Below, in pieces: positions 1 to 7,907 of a DNA stretch of 42,261 nt. Position numbers and translations under genes: made by a program. Under the pieces are notes generated by a model. It saw only the letters and a program-made list of their open reading frames with translations. It was not told where the DNA came from and made no database searches. This stretch comes from Prolixibacteraceae bacterium (GTDB lineage: Bacteria > Bacteroidota > Bacteroidia > Bacteroidales > Prolixibacteraceae): positions 1 to 42,261 of the forward strand of contig JANQII010000115.1 of the NCBI GenBank assembly GCA_028282195.1. Direction: 5' to 3'. Numbering within the stretch: position 1 is the stretch's first letter; each line of letters starts with the position of its first letter.

Positions 1-108
1 TCAATATACAATTTTAAAAAAGATGTGTACACACGGTAGCTGCGGTAGGCAGGAAAGACGCATAATCAAATGGATGGATAATTTTTAGACAGCTTCTTAG
101 CTTCTCAA

Positions 109-516
109 CTAATAACGTGCAGCCCTGGGGCCTCCGTGAATAATTGGGATATTTAATTCATTCTCTACGTACTGGAAATAGTAAAATAGTTTGTGGTTCA
201 AATCAACTCCATAATCAATTTGAGGATCGTAATCAATGTAACAACTCATAAGTTGCTTATGCCGGTAGCCTAAATGATTATAATTCCATGCTGATACATA
301 CTTTTGGTTCCAGTTTTCGTAATAGCCCTGACTATAAAACCAGGAAGGTTTCCTGTGCGTAATAAACCAGGTTTCAAATCCCGGATCAAGAACAATTAAT
401 TCATAGCTAATGCTGTCGTTATCAACTTCCGGGTCAATATCCTGAACACTTAACTCTTTATTCGAAGTACAGGCAATAATCAATACTAAAAACAATATGA
501 AAAAAATAAATCTCAT
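109..516 (-). CDS. small lipoprotein, resembles DUF6146 family
   Basis: This 135-residue protein starts with a short hydrophobic segment ending in ACTS, a lipoprotein signal with the acylated cysteine near residue 16. The mature part is rich in aromatic residues and has the stretches LDPGFETWF and YYENWNQKYVSAWN, which I associate from memory with Bacteroidota proteins annotated DUF6146. No enzymatic motif is visible. It is divergent from the cardiolipin synthase gene at 607, with about 90 bp of AT-rich sequence between them. The 108 bp beyond its stop show no further gene. Envelope location follows from the signal; the function is unknown. Confidence 0.75.
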   Translation of the reverse strand: MRFIFFILFLVLIIACTSNKELSVQDIDPEVDNDSISYELIVLDPGFETWFITHRKPSWFYSQGYYENWNQKYVSAWNYNHLGYRHKQLMSCYIDYDPQIDYGVDLNHKLFYYFQYVENELNIPIIHGGPRAARY

Positions 517-606
517 GGCTTTGCTTTTTATTTACTACGTAATTTGTTAAGCGTTTGTTTATAATTTTTAATTTTTACAAATTTAAATTTATCAATTTGA
601 GGCATA

Positions 607-2073
607 ATGATTGGTCTTTTAAATGATATATGGAACCTTTTACCAAGTGCTGTAACCATTACTTATTTTGTAACAGTTGTAGTAATTGCAGTAATTATAG
701 TTCATGAAAACAGGAACCCAATAAAAACAATAAGCTGGATTTTAGTGCTGGTTTTACTTCCTGTAGTGGGAATTGTTTTTTACCTTTTTTTCGGTCAGGA
801 ATACCGAAAGCGAAAAATGTTTTCCAGAAAAGGACTAAAGAACCTGGAACAACTTCGAAAAAAAACGCAACAACAATTAAGTCAGTTGCCTCAAAATGAA
901 CTTGAATTTTCTGAGGCAATTTTTGATAAGCGTCACTTAATGAAGCTCATGCTTTCAAATTCGAATGCTTTGCTAACCAATAATAATGAGGTGAAGATTT
1001 TAAAAAACGGGAATGAGGCTTTTCCTGCCATGTTTCAGGCAATGGAAGAAGCTAAACACCACATACACCTTGAGTATTATATTGTTGAAGATGATGAATT
1101 GGGAAGGCAATTACACGATATCCTGCAGCGAAAAGCAAAAGAGGGGGTCGAGGTCCGTTTTATTTTTGATGATGTAGGAAGCTGGCAATTACCCAGGAAA
1201 TACATTCGATCACTTAGAGGGGCTGGAGTAAAAATTGATTGTTTTATGAAGGTACGTTTCCCCATGCTTACTTCAAGGGTGAATTACAGAAATCATCGTA
1301 AAATTGTAATTGTTGATGGGGAAATTGCATTTACCGGCGGGCTGAACGTTGCTAATCGATATTTAAATGGTACTAAAAGGATGGGACACTGGCGTGATAC
1401 CCACGTCATGCTTAAGGGAAGCGCTGCAACCTCATCGCAAATCATTTTTATGGCGGATTGGTTTTTTGTTTCGAAGGAAATTCTGAAAGGCAGGAAATAT
1501 TTTAAAGATTTGAAACCGGGAGGGGGCAAACTGGTACAGGTGGTCCATAGTGGTCCGGATTCGGATTATGAAAGCATCGGGCAGGCTTATTTTTCAGCAA
1601 TTGCTTCAGCTCATGAAAAAGTTTATATCTCCACTCCTTATTTAATTCCTACTTCAGAAATAATTTTTGCCATGAAAACAGCAGCTTTGGGAGGGATTGA
1701 TATACGTATTATTTTGCCCGGTAAATCGGATGCCATCACCCCTAAATGGAGTACCGAATCATTTATTGAAGAGCTTCTTGAAGCGGGGGTAAAAGTTTAT
1801 TTCTACCAGGCCGGTTTTAACCATAGTAAAACCATGGTGGTTGACGGTATAATTGCGTCCATTGGGTCAGCAAATATGGACTTCCGTAGCCTTGAAACCA
1901 ACTTTGAGGTCAATGCCTTAATTTATGATGATAAAACAGCACTGGAACTGGAACAACAGTTTATGCAGGACTTAAAGCAAAGCCAGGAAGTAAACCTGAA
2001 AGATTGGCAAAAACGTCACTGGCTTCGTAAAACCAAGGAGTCTTTTGCAAGACTGTTAAGCCCAATGCTGTAA
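607..2073 (+). CDS. cls: cardiolipin synthase (phospholipase D family)
   Basis: This enzyme transfers a phosphatidyl group between two phosphatidylglycerol molecules, or a related donor, to make cardiolipin in the inner membrane. The 488-residue protein has two N-terminal membrane segments (about residues 10-30 and 40-62) and then two phospholipase D HKD motifs. The first is HRKIVIVD with His230 and the second is HSKTMVVD with His406, each followed by a glycine/serine-rich turn (FTGG and SIGSANMD). Length and layout match bacterial ClsA-type synthases. It stands alone on the plus strand and converges on the ThuA-like gene. A weak 6-bp hairpin at 2074-2097 lies just after the stop. Confidence 0.95.
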   Translation: MIGLLNDIWNLLPSAVTITYFVTVVVIAVIIVHENRNPIKTISWILVLVLLPVVGIVFYLFFGQEYRKRKMFSRKGLKNLEQLRKKTQQQLSQLPQNELEFSEAIFDKRHLMKLMLSNSNALLTNNNEVKILKNGNEAFPAMFQAMEEAKHHIHLEYYIVEDDELGRQLHDILQRKAKEGVEVRFIFDDVGSWQLPRKYIRSLRGAGVKIDCFMKVRFPMLTSRVNYRNHRKIVIVDGEIAFTGGLNVANRYLNGTKRMGHWRDTHVMLKGSAATSSQIIFMADWFFVSKEILKGRKYFKDLKPGGGKLVQVVHSGPDSDYESIGQAYFSAIASAHEKVYISTPYLIPTSEIIFAMKTAALGGIDIRIILPGKSDAITPKWSTESFIEELLEAGVKVYFYQAGFNHSKTMVVDGIIASIGSANMDFRSLETNFEVNALIYDDKTALELEQQFMQDLKQSQEVNLKDWQKRHWLRKTKESFARLLSPML

Positions 2074-2117
2074 CCCTAAAACCAAATTGTCTTAGGGAAG
2101 ATGAAAAAGCTAACAGC

Positions 2118-3080
2118 TTATTTCTTCAATATAAATTCTCTTTTTGAAGGATTATCGGCAGTAGGGAAATCTTCAGGGATTGGCAATGTTACTTTACCTG
2201 TTGCTGCCCATTCAACCCCTCTAAGAAATGACACAATAAAGCCTACCCCTTCGCAAGAATAATCATCGTGCCCTAGTATTGTGTGAAAAACCCTTCCTTT
2301 GCCGTAGTCTATAACTATCAAAGCTGGTTCATGTCGATCTGTAGGTGCGTTACCTGACACATCTTTCCCAGTAGCAAGAATAGTCATATTTTCAGCAGGA
2401 CCTCTTAGTTTGGCATAGCATTCATCTTTTGTTGTTAACCACACTTTTGGCATTCCTTCTGTAATCGGATGGTCAGCAACGCGAATTGTAATTGGGATTA
2501 AATGTTCAGGTCCGTGAGCTCCTGCACTCCCCGGGGAATGATCGTGGATTAATTCTCCATCATTATTGTAATATACATACGGACCATCTTTTTCATCACG
2601 TCCACCCCAGCCACCAAGGCCGATCATTTTATTGTACTCTTCCCATTCAGGGAAAGAGTTATCAGCAGCATGAACAGCAACAAAGCCACCACCTGATTTC
2701 ATATAGTCTTCAAAAGCTTTTTGAGTTGACTCCGGCCAGTCTGCAGCATTGTGCCCAAAATTTGAAATTACAACATCATATTTCTCAAACTTTGGCATGA
2801 AGTTAGGGTCAGCTTTCGGTTCTTCCAGGTTTAAGGTTTTGCCTGCTTTTGCTAATGGCAGAAAATCTTTTTCACGTTCTGCTTTCCAGGTATAATATGT
2901 TCGGTCAATTTTTACTTTGAAAAGGCCTGTCTCTTCTAAATACTGTTTCATCATAATGGTAGACTTGGGCCAAACGGCATGGTTGTTCTGTCCATCAACA
3001 ATGAGCACCTTCAGCTTTTTAGCTTCAGTAGAAAAGGAAATAAGAAAAAGGCAAAATGTTACAATAAGAAAATTCTTCAT
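2118..3080 (-). CDS. ThuA-like domain protein, exported
   Basis: This 320-residue protein has a signal peptide (residues 1-20, ending near STEA). A ThuA-type domain with a class I glutamine amidotransferase-like fold follows. Recognisable segments are VLIVDGQNNH near the N-terminus, GGGFVAVHAADNSFPEW in the middle, and HEPALIVIDYGKGRVFHTILGHDD toward the end. Members are linked to sugar or trehalose utilisation, but the biochemical activity of most is not established. It is a single gene between convergent cls and the divergent sugar-binding lipoprotein at 3275. The XylF-like neighbour suggests carbohydrate handling in the periplasm, which is inference. Confidence 0.85.
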   Translation of the reverse strand: MKNFLIVTFCLFLISFSTEAKKLKVLIVDGQNNHAVWPKSTIMMKQYLEETGLFKVKIDRTYYTWKAEREKDFLPLAKAGKTLNLEEPKADPNFMPKFEKYDVVISNFGHNAADWPESTQKAFEDYMKSGGGFVAVHAADNSFPEWEEYNKMIGLGGWGGRDEKDGPYVYYNNDGELIHDHSPGSAGAHGPEHLIPITIRVADHPITEGMPKVWLTTKDECYAKLRGPAENMTILATGKDVSGNAPTDRHEPALIVIDYGKGRVFHTILGHDDYSCEGVGFIVSFLRGVEWAATGKVTLPIPEDFPTADNPSKREFILKK

Positions 3081-3274
3081 GATTTAGTTCTTTAGGTTGA
3101 ATGTTCAAATTTTATAATTTGATCGTGTAAACTTAAAATTTTAATGTCATCTTTCCTAAAACAACTTAACATATTCTCATTGGGTTGCATTTTAAACTAT
3201 GTTTTTGAATACTTGACAAGTACATGTAAAATGTTGTAACTTATTATGTAAGTATTAACCTAAAGCTCTCCGTT

Positions 3275-4270
3275 ATGAAATATATAAAATTAATTTTACC
3301 AGTACTTCTGGTGTTTTTATTATTACCTTCCTGTAATCAGCAACCTGAAATCGGATTGTTAATGGATACGATTGAAAGGGACAGGTGGGCGAAAGACCGT
3401 GATTTATTTGTTGAGAAAGTAGAGGACCTGGGAGGTGAAGTTACCGTTAAGGTAGCTAACTCTGATGCTTCTGAACAGTTTCAACAGGCACTGGAAATGA
3501 TAAATAGTGGGATAGATGTATTGGTAATTATCCCTGTTGACATGACAGTATCTGCTGGAATTGTAAAAATGGCCAAGAAGAAAAATATTCCGGTCATTTC
3601 TTACGACAGGCTTATTCGGGATTCGGACATCGATTTTTATGTTTCTACAGATAATATTGAAGTCGGTGAGTTGCAGGCTGATTTTTTATCAACAGTCAAA
3701 CCAGCCGGGAATTATGTATTAATCGGTGGCCCAACATCAGATTATAATTCATTCCAACTACACCTTGGTTGGATGAATGTACTTCAACCCATGATCGATA
3801 AAGGTGATGTAAAAGTAGTTAGTGATCAGTTTGTTGAACATTGGGAGCCTGAAGATGCCTATAACATGATGAGTAAGATCCTGGAAAAGGGAGAAACTAT
3901 AGATGTAGTCATCGCTGGTAATGATGCACTTGCTAAAGGGGCCATACAGGCTCTGGAAGAGCATGGTATGGCTGGAGATGTCTTGGTTGCCGGTCAGGAT
4001 GCTGATATCGGTGCTATCAGGAACATCATTTTGGGGCACCAAACCATTACGATTTATAAACCTATTCAGTCATTAGCGTACAATGCTGCAGAGGCTGCAA
4101 TCAAAATCGCAAAAGGGAAAAACCTTGAAGGGATGATGAGTTGCACGGTTAATAATGGTTACAGTTTAGTCCCATCGGTTTTGCTAAAGTCTCAGGTTGT
4201 TAACAAACAAAACCTTAGAATGACTGTTGTTTCAGAGGGATTTGTTGAAGAAAAAGAAATTTTCGAATAA
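3275..4270 (+). CDS. D-xylose-type periplasmic sugar-binding lipoprotein
   Basis: This is a solute-binding protein of the ribose/xylose (Peripla_BP_4) family. It begins with a lipoprotein signal ending in LLPSC. The XylF-like stretches VLVIIPVDM, IPVISYDRLI, DIDFYVSTDNIEVGELQA and IAGNDALAKGAIQALEE are all present, and 331 residues is the usual length. The binding protein would normally deliver sugar to an ABC transporter, but no permease or ATPase gene is next to it, so it may be an orphan binding protein or a sensor component. The upstream region holds the short palindrome TACTTGACAAGTA near 3210. A good terminator follows at 4296-4334. Confidence 0.88.
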   Translation: MKYIKLILPVLLVFLLLPSCNQQPEIGLLMDTIERDRWAKDRDLFVEKVEDLGGEVTVKVANSDASEQFQQALEMINSGIDVLVIIPVDMTVSAGIVKMAKKKNIPVISYDRLIRDSDIDFYVSTDNIEVGELQADFLSTVKPAGNYVLIGGPTSDYNSFQLHLGWMNVLQPMIDKGDVKVVSDQFVEHWEPEDAYNMMSKILEKGETIDVVIAGNDALAKGAIQALEEHGMAGDVLVAGQDADIGAIRNIILGHQTITIYKPIQSLAYNAAEAAIKIAKGKNLEGMMSCTVNNGYSLVPSVLLKSQVVNKQNLRMTVVSEGFVEEKEIFE

Positions 4271-4295
4271 TTCACGTTATTTGATGGATGAGATT

Positions 4296-4334
4296 AGGAA
4301 CGCAATCAGATAACGGTTGCGTTTCTCTTTTTTT
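4296..4334 (+). terminator. intrinsic terminator after the sugar-binding gene
   Basis: Arms AACGCAA (4299-4305) and TTGCGTT (4317-4323) pair perfectly and extend by three more pairs, one a G-T wobble. The stem is followed by a T-rich tract at 4326-4334. It lies 26 bp after the stop codon. Confidence 0.8.
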
Positions 4335-4433
4335 AAAATTTATCGATTGTGTTGAAAACTTGGCTTGGGGATTCAGTCTAAAACAAGTAAATTCACCAAT
4401 CGTTTTTTTGATATTTGGAAGGGGAGCTACACA

Positions 4434-5228
4434 ATGAAACAATACCTTGATTTATTAGGGCACGTCATGGAAAATGGCGTTGAAAAGAAAGACCGTACAG
4501 GTACCGGAACAATAAGTGTTTTTGGTCATCAGATGCGTTTTAACCTGGAAGAAGGATTTCCGGTTTTAACAACCAAAAAACTGCATTTGAAATCAATCAT
4601 TCATGAATTACTTTGGTTTTTAGCCGGTGATACCAACATCAAGTATTTAACTGATAACGGTGTTCGTATTTGGAATGAATGGGCTGATGAAAATGGAGAC
4701 CTTGGGTATATTTATGGTTATCAATGGCGATCATGGCCAACCCCTGATGGTGCCCATGTTGATCAGATAACCGAGGTTGTTAATTCAATCAAAAACAATC
4801 CGAATTCCCGTCGTCACTTAGTAAGTGCCTGGAATGTCAGTGAACTGGGAAACATGAACCTTCCTCCCTGCCATCTTCTGTATCAGTTTTATGTGGCTGA
4901 AGGGAAGCTGAGTTGTCAGCTTTATCAGCGTAGTTGCGATGTGTTTTTAGGAGTGCCATTTAACATTGCATCGTATGCTTTATTAACCCTGATGATGGCC
5001 CAGGTAACCGGCTTGAAACCCGGGGATTTTGTTTGGACCGGGGGCGATGTTCATATTTATCTGAACCATATTGAACAGGTGAAACTTCAGTTAACCCGTG
5101 AACCAAAGAAACTTCCGGAGATGAAAATTAATCCGGATGTAAAATCCATTTTTGATTTTAAGTTTGAAGATTTTGAATTGGTAAATTATGACGCTCATCC
5201 ACATATCCCGGGTAAAGTTTCAGTATAA
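4434..5228 (+). CDS. thyA: thymidylate synthase
   Basis: The enzyme methylates dUMP to dTMP using methylene-tetrahydrofolate and releases dihydrofolate. I chose the ATG at 4434 because it gives 264 residues beginning [12 protein letters not shown], aligned end to end with E. coli ThyA, and because GGAAGGGGA sits about 8 bp upstream; the open frame upstream to 4365 is not needed. The nucleophile Cys146 is in [12 protein letters not shown], the same number as in E. coli. RTGTGT, the [20 protein letters not shown] block and the C-terminal [10 protein letters not shown] are all present. It is followed by folA, which recycles the dihydrofolate made here, with a strong palindrome between them. Confidence 0.98.
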   Translation: MKQYLDLLGHVMENGVEKKDRTGTGTISVFGHQMRFNLEEGFPVLTTKKLHLKSIIHELLWFLAGDTNIKYLTDNGVRIWNEWADENGDLGYIYGYQWRSWPTPDGAHVDQITEVVNSIKNNPNSRRHLVSAWNVSELGNMNLPPCHLLYQFYVAEGKLSCQLYQRSCDVFLGVPFNIASYALLTLMMAQVTGLKPGDFVWTGGDVHIYLNHIEQVKLQLTREPKKLPEMKINPDVKSIFDFKFEDFELVNYDAHPHIPGKVSV

Positions 5229-5239
5229 ACAACAGTTAG

Positions 5240-5290
5240 GTTTACTGAGAGTCTCACTCAAAGTGAGACTCTCAGTAAACTTTTAATTTT
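5240..5290 (+). terminator. perfect 19-bp palindrome with T tract between thyA and folA
   Basis: The left arm is 5240-5258 and the right arm 5262-5280. They are exact reverse complements with a 3-base loop (CAA), and TTTTAATTTT follows. As RNA this is a very stable intrinsic terminator or attenuator. It ends only 16 bp before the folA start codon, so it also lies over the region where a ribosome would bind. Confidence 0.88.
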
Positions 5291-5296
5291 AACCTT

Positions 5297-5794
5297 ATGG
5301 TCCACGAAAATATTTCCATTATAGTTGCAGTTGCACAAAACTTTGCAATTGGTAAAAACAACGATTTGTTATTCCACCTTCCGAATGATCTGAAGCGATT
5401 CAAAGATATCACATCAGGGCATACCATTATCATGGGGAGAAATACCTTGCTTTCTTTACCTAAATGGCCATTACCTAATCGTCGTCATATCATAATTACC
5501 GATAAGTCTGAAGATAAGTTTGAAGGGTGCGAAGTTGTTTTTTCAATTGCAGAAGCTGTTGAAAAAGTAAAAGATGAAAAAGAAGCTTTTATTATCGGTG
5601 GCGGAATGATTTACCGCCAGTTTTATCCAATTGCCGGGAAACTTTACCTTACACTTGTACACAAAGATTTTGATGCGGATGTTTTCTTCCCCGAAATAAA
5701 ATATGATGAATGGAATGAAGAAAACCGGGAAGATTTGTATGATGGGAAAAATGATTTCAACTATTCTTATTTAAACTTGAAAAGATCGTTTTAA
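5297..5794 (+). CDS. folA: dihydrofolate reductase
   Basis: This NADPH-dependent enzyme reduces dihydrofolate to tetrahydrofolate and so completes the cycle with ThyA. The 165-residue protein has the family landmarks in order: IIVAVAQNFAIGKNN at the N-terminus, HLPNDLKRFK with the proton-relay acid Asp31, the cofactor segment IIMGRNTLLSLP, and FIIGGGMIYRQF near residues 97-108. Length is typical. No clear Shine-Dalgarno sequence precedes the ATG, which is common in this phylum; instead the start follows a perfect palindrome, so expression may depend on read-through from thyA or on the structure. Confidence 0.96.
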   Translation: MVHENISIIVAVAQNFAIGKNNDLLFHLPNDLKRFKDITSGHTIIMGRNTLLSLPKWPLPNRRHIIITDKSEDKFEGCEVVFSIAEAVEKVKDEKEAFIIGGGMIYRQFYPIAGKLYLTLVHKDFDADVFFPEIKYDEWNEENREDLYDGKNDFNYSYLNLKRSF

Positions 5795-5920
5795 CTGGCG
5801 TTAACTCTTTGATATTGATGTTTTTAGAATAAATTTAGGCTGAAAGTAGGGTAAGTGTTCATGAAGCGGTATGTAGTTTAAAATCGCTTTGTAATAATTA
5901 CATTTTAAACTTTTTCAGCT

Positions 5921-6073
5921 ATAAAAATTAAATTATTATTAGCCACCCTGACTGCTCTGGTCGTATTATTTATTTCCTGCGAAGAAGAAAGTAACACTGT
6001 TAACACTAAGATAAGTGCGGAACTATGAACGCTTGTAGCAGATGAGGTAATTTCTGACATCATCTCAAGGTAG
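5921..6073 (+). pseudogene. decayed paralog of the lipoprotein gene at 6143 (5' fragment)
   Basis: Read in one frame from 5921 this encodes IKIKLLLATLTALVVLFISC, a lipoprotein signal parallel to that of the next gene. It continues to an in-frame TGA at 6026-6028 and then TLVADEVISDI, which matches VVADEVISDI of the intact protein. The start codon is ATA where the intact copy has ATG. The frame ends at TAG 6071-6073 and no counterpart of the remaining 250 or so residues follows. The AT-rich leader upstream also resembles that of the intact gene, so a partial tandem duplication followed by decay is the simplest reading. Confidence 0.75.
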
Positions 6074-6142
6074 GGTGAATAAAATCTTATTCGGTATATC
6101 ATTACAAAATCGGGAATTATTAAATTTTTTAATCTATCAGTC

Positions 6143-7036
6143 ATGAAAATAAAATCGTTATTTATTAGCCTGGGTATTTTAATTGTTCTTTTCGTTTCGT
6201 GCGAAAATGACGATGTTATTATGAACACCGAATTAGATGAAGATCTTAGCTCTGTTGTTGCTGATGAAGTTATTTCTGACATCAATTTTGCCGACCTTCT
6301 TGATGAAGGTGATGATGGCGTTTTTTATGGAGACGATGACTTTGTAAGCGTTAATTTAAAATCGGCAAGTATTGAACAAGTTGTTTGCTTTACAAAACAA
6401 GTTGCAAAAGAAGATGATAAGTGGATTATTACTTTTGAGTACACTGGCGAATGTGCCCGGGAAGGTACAGTAATTATTGAACACTACTTGCCGGATGACA
6501 GTGGCGTGAAGAAAAAAACAGTTACTTACATTGATTTCAAAAAACGCGGGGTAACTTATAATGGTACAAGGCATATTGAGCGTGGTAATGGAATGTACAA
6601 TATTACTGCAAATATGGAAATTGACAGGTTGAACGACAATGGGGATTCTGTTCATATTGTTCGTAATTATGAAAGAGAAGTTGAGTGGCTATGTGGCTTG
6701 GATACCAGGGATGTTGTTGAAGATAATATTAAGAAAGTAACCGGAAAATGTGAGGTAACCAGAACTGTAAATGGTGAAGAAAAATCATATTCACGAGAGA
6801 TTTTAGAGCCTCTGTTAATTGTTAGAGCATGTGAATTAAGAATTCAGGCAGGTGTTGTTGAAATAAACAGGGTAAGTGGAAAAGTAGTTACAATTGACTA
6901 CGGTCCAATGCCAGATGAAATTAACTGTGATGAAGAATTCAACTGTGATAATTCGTTTGTAGTAACTATAGGCGATGAAACAGTAAACATGGAATATGTA
7001 GATGGAGAGAGAGTTGAAGTTAGCGAATCTGAATAG
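6143..7036 (+). CDS. lipoprotein of unknown function
   Basis: This 297-residue protein begins with a clear lipoprotein signal (MKIKSLFISLGILIVLFVSC). A very acidic segment rich in Asp and Glu follows to about residue 65. The rest looks beta-rich, with alternating polar and hydrophobic residues, several Thr/Val strands, and scattered cysteines including pairs near the C-terminus (CDEEFNC). I recognise no family or catalytic motif. Its 5' end is duplicated as a decayed copy directly upstream. A bidirectional terminator at 7064-7089 separates it from the convergent pyrophosphatase gene. Outer-membrane or periplasmic anchoring is inferred from the signal only. Confidence 0.75.
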   Translation: MKIKSLFISLGILIVLFVSCENDDVIMNTELDEDLSSVVADEVISDINFADLLDEGDDGVFYGDDDFVSVNLKSASIEQVVCFTKQVAKEDDKWIITFEYTGECAREGTVIIEHYLPDDSGVKKKTVTYIDFKKRGVTYNGTRHIERGNGMYNITANMEIDRLNDNGDSVHIVRNYEREVEWLCGLDTRDVVEDNIKKVTGKCEVTRTVNGEEKSYSREILEPLLIVRACELRIQAGVVEINRVSGKVVTIDYGPMPDEINCDEEFNCDNSFVVTIGDETVNMEYVDGERVEVSESE

Positions 7037-7063
7037 TTTTTTAATGGTTTAGTTAGAAAGAAG

Positions 7064-7090
7064 AAAGTCCGGTTGCTTTACCGGACTTTT
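7064..7090. terminator. bidirectional intrinsic terminator
   Basis: Arms AAAGTCCGGT (7064-7073) and ACCGGACTTT (7080-7089) are perfect reverse complements around a 6-base loop. An A-rich flank lies on the left and a T-rich flank on the right, so it can end both the plus-strand lipoprotein gene and the minus-strand pyrophosphatase gene. Confidence 0.85.
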
Positions 7091-7093
7091 CTT

Positions 7094-7759
7094 TTAGTAT
7101 AATAGCTTACCTAAATTGTCAAATCGTTTTTGATAGTCGGTCATTGAATGTTTTATTACCTCGTGAGCTTCTTCTAACCCATAAGTGTGGGTAATTTCAG
7201 TATCCTTGTCTTTGCCCGGCATATCCTTGTAAGTAAGGAAATAGTGCTTTAAGCGTTCAACAACAACAGGGGGTAAGTCCGAAACATCTTTGTAACCTTC
7301 ATAAACAACATCATTGCTAAGGACTGCAATAATTTTGTCGTCAGCCTCATTACCATCAATCATTCTAAATCCACCAATTGGCCGGGCATAAACTAAAATA
7401 TCTCCATGGGTGATGTCTTTTTCGGTCAATACACAAATATCAAGAGGATCGCCATCACCAGTTATATTTTTCTTACCGGTTTTTCCCATGCAATATTCAG
7501 CAATTTCATCACCACAAAATGTTTGTGGAATAAAACCATAAAGTGCAGGTACAACGTTTGAGTATTTTTGTGGGCGGTCCAACCGAAGATAGCCACTGTC
7601 TTTATCGATTTCATATTTTACGGTATCTGTTGGTACAACCTCAATAAATGCGGTAAGCTTTTTAGGTGCATCTTTACCAATATGAACACCATGCCAGGGG
7701 TGCGATTTGTATCGTAGTCCCATCAGTCGGCCAATAGGATCAGAAAGTTTGTCAACCAT
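7094..7759 (-). CDS. ppa: inorganic pyrophosphatase
   Basis: This soluble family I enzyme hydrolyses pyrophosphate to two phosphates and pulls biosynthetic reactions forward in the cytoplasm. The 221-residue protein has FIEVVPTDTVKYEIDKDSG (substrate and metal site), YGFIPQTFCGDE, and the signature DGDPLDICVL carrying the metal-binding aspartates. It is longer than the 175-residue E. coli enzyme, with extra N-terminal sequence before the core and an extended C-terminus. It is a single gene; the hairpin at 7841-7884 upstream belongs to the next gene. Confidence 0.95.
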   Translation of the reverse strand: MVDKLSDPIGRLMGLRYKSHPWHGVHIGKDAPKKLTAFIEVVPTDTVKYEIDKDSGYLRLDRPQKYSNVVPALYGFIPQTFCGDEIAEYCMGKTGKKNITGDGDPLDICVLTEKDITHGDILVYARPIGGFRMIDGNEADDKIIAVLSNDVVYEGYKDVSDLPPVVVERLKHYFLTYKDMPGKDKDTEITHTYGLEEAHEVIKHSMTDYQKRFDNLGKLLY

Positions 7760-7840
7760 AGTTTTTTATTTAAACGTAATTGAGATAAACCAATAGCAAA
7801 GTAAAAAGTTCTCTACCAGCATAAAATTTATAAAAAAATA

Positions 7841-7884
7841 AAAAAGCCTATTCGTTAAAAACAGGATAAACGAACAGGCTTTTT
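7841..7884 (-). terminator. intrinsic terminator of the aldo/keto reductase gene
   Basis: Arms 7841-7856 and 7869-7884 are 16 bases each and pair with a single mismatch (wobble). On the minus strand the stem is followed by a T-rich run, because the plus strand is A-rich just left of 7841. It lies 24 bp after the reductase stop codon. Confidence 0.82.
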
Positions 7885-7907
7885 ATAATCATTTTAAGTA
7901 AATGAGT

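Noticed and set aside
2074-2097. Terminator after cls
   Set aside because: The stem is only six pairs with a long loop and no T tract on the plus strand, so it is mentioned only as weak.
5905-6285. Antisense frame across the pseudogene and lipoprotein start
   Set aside because: It is a shadow; its internal repeat MMSEITSSAT merely reflects the duplicated VADEVISDI coding sequence on the plus strand.
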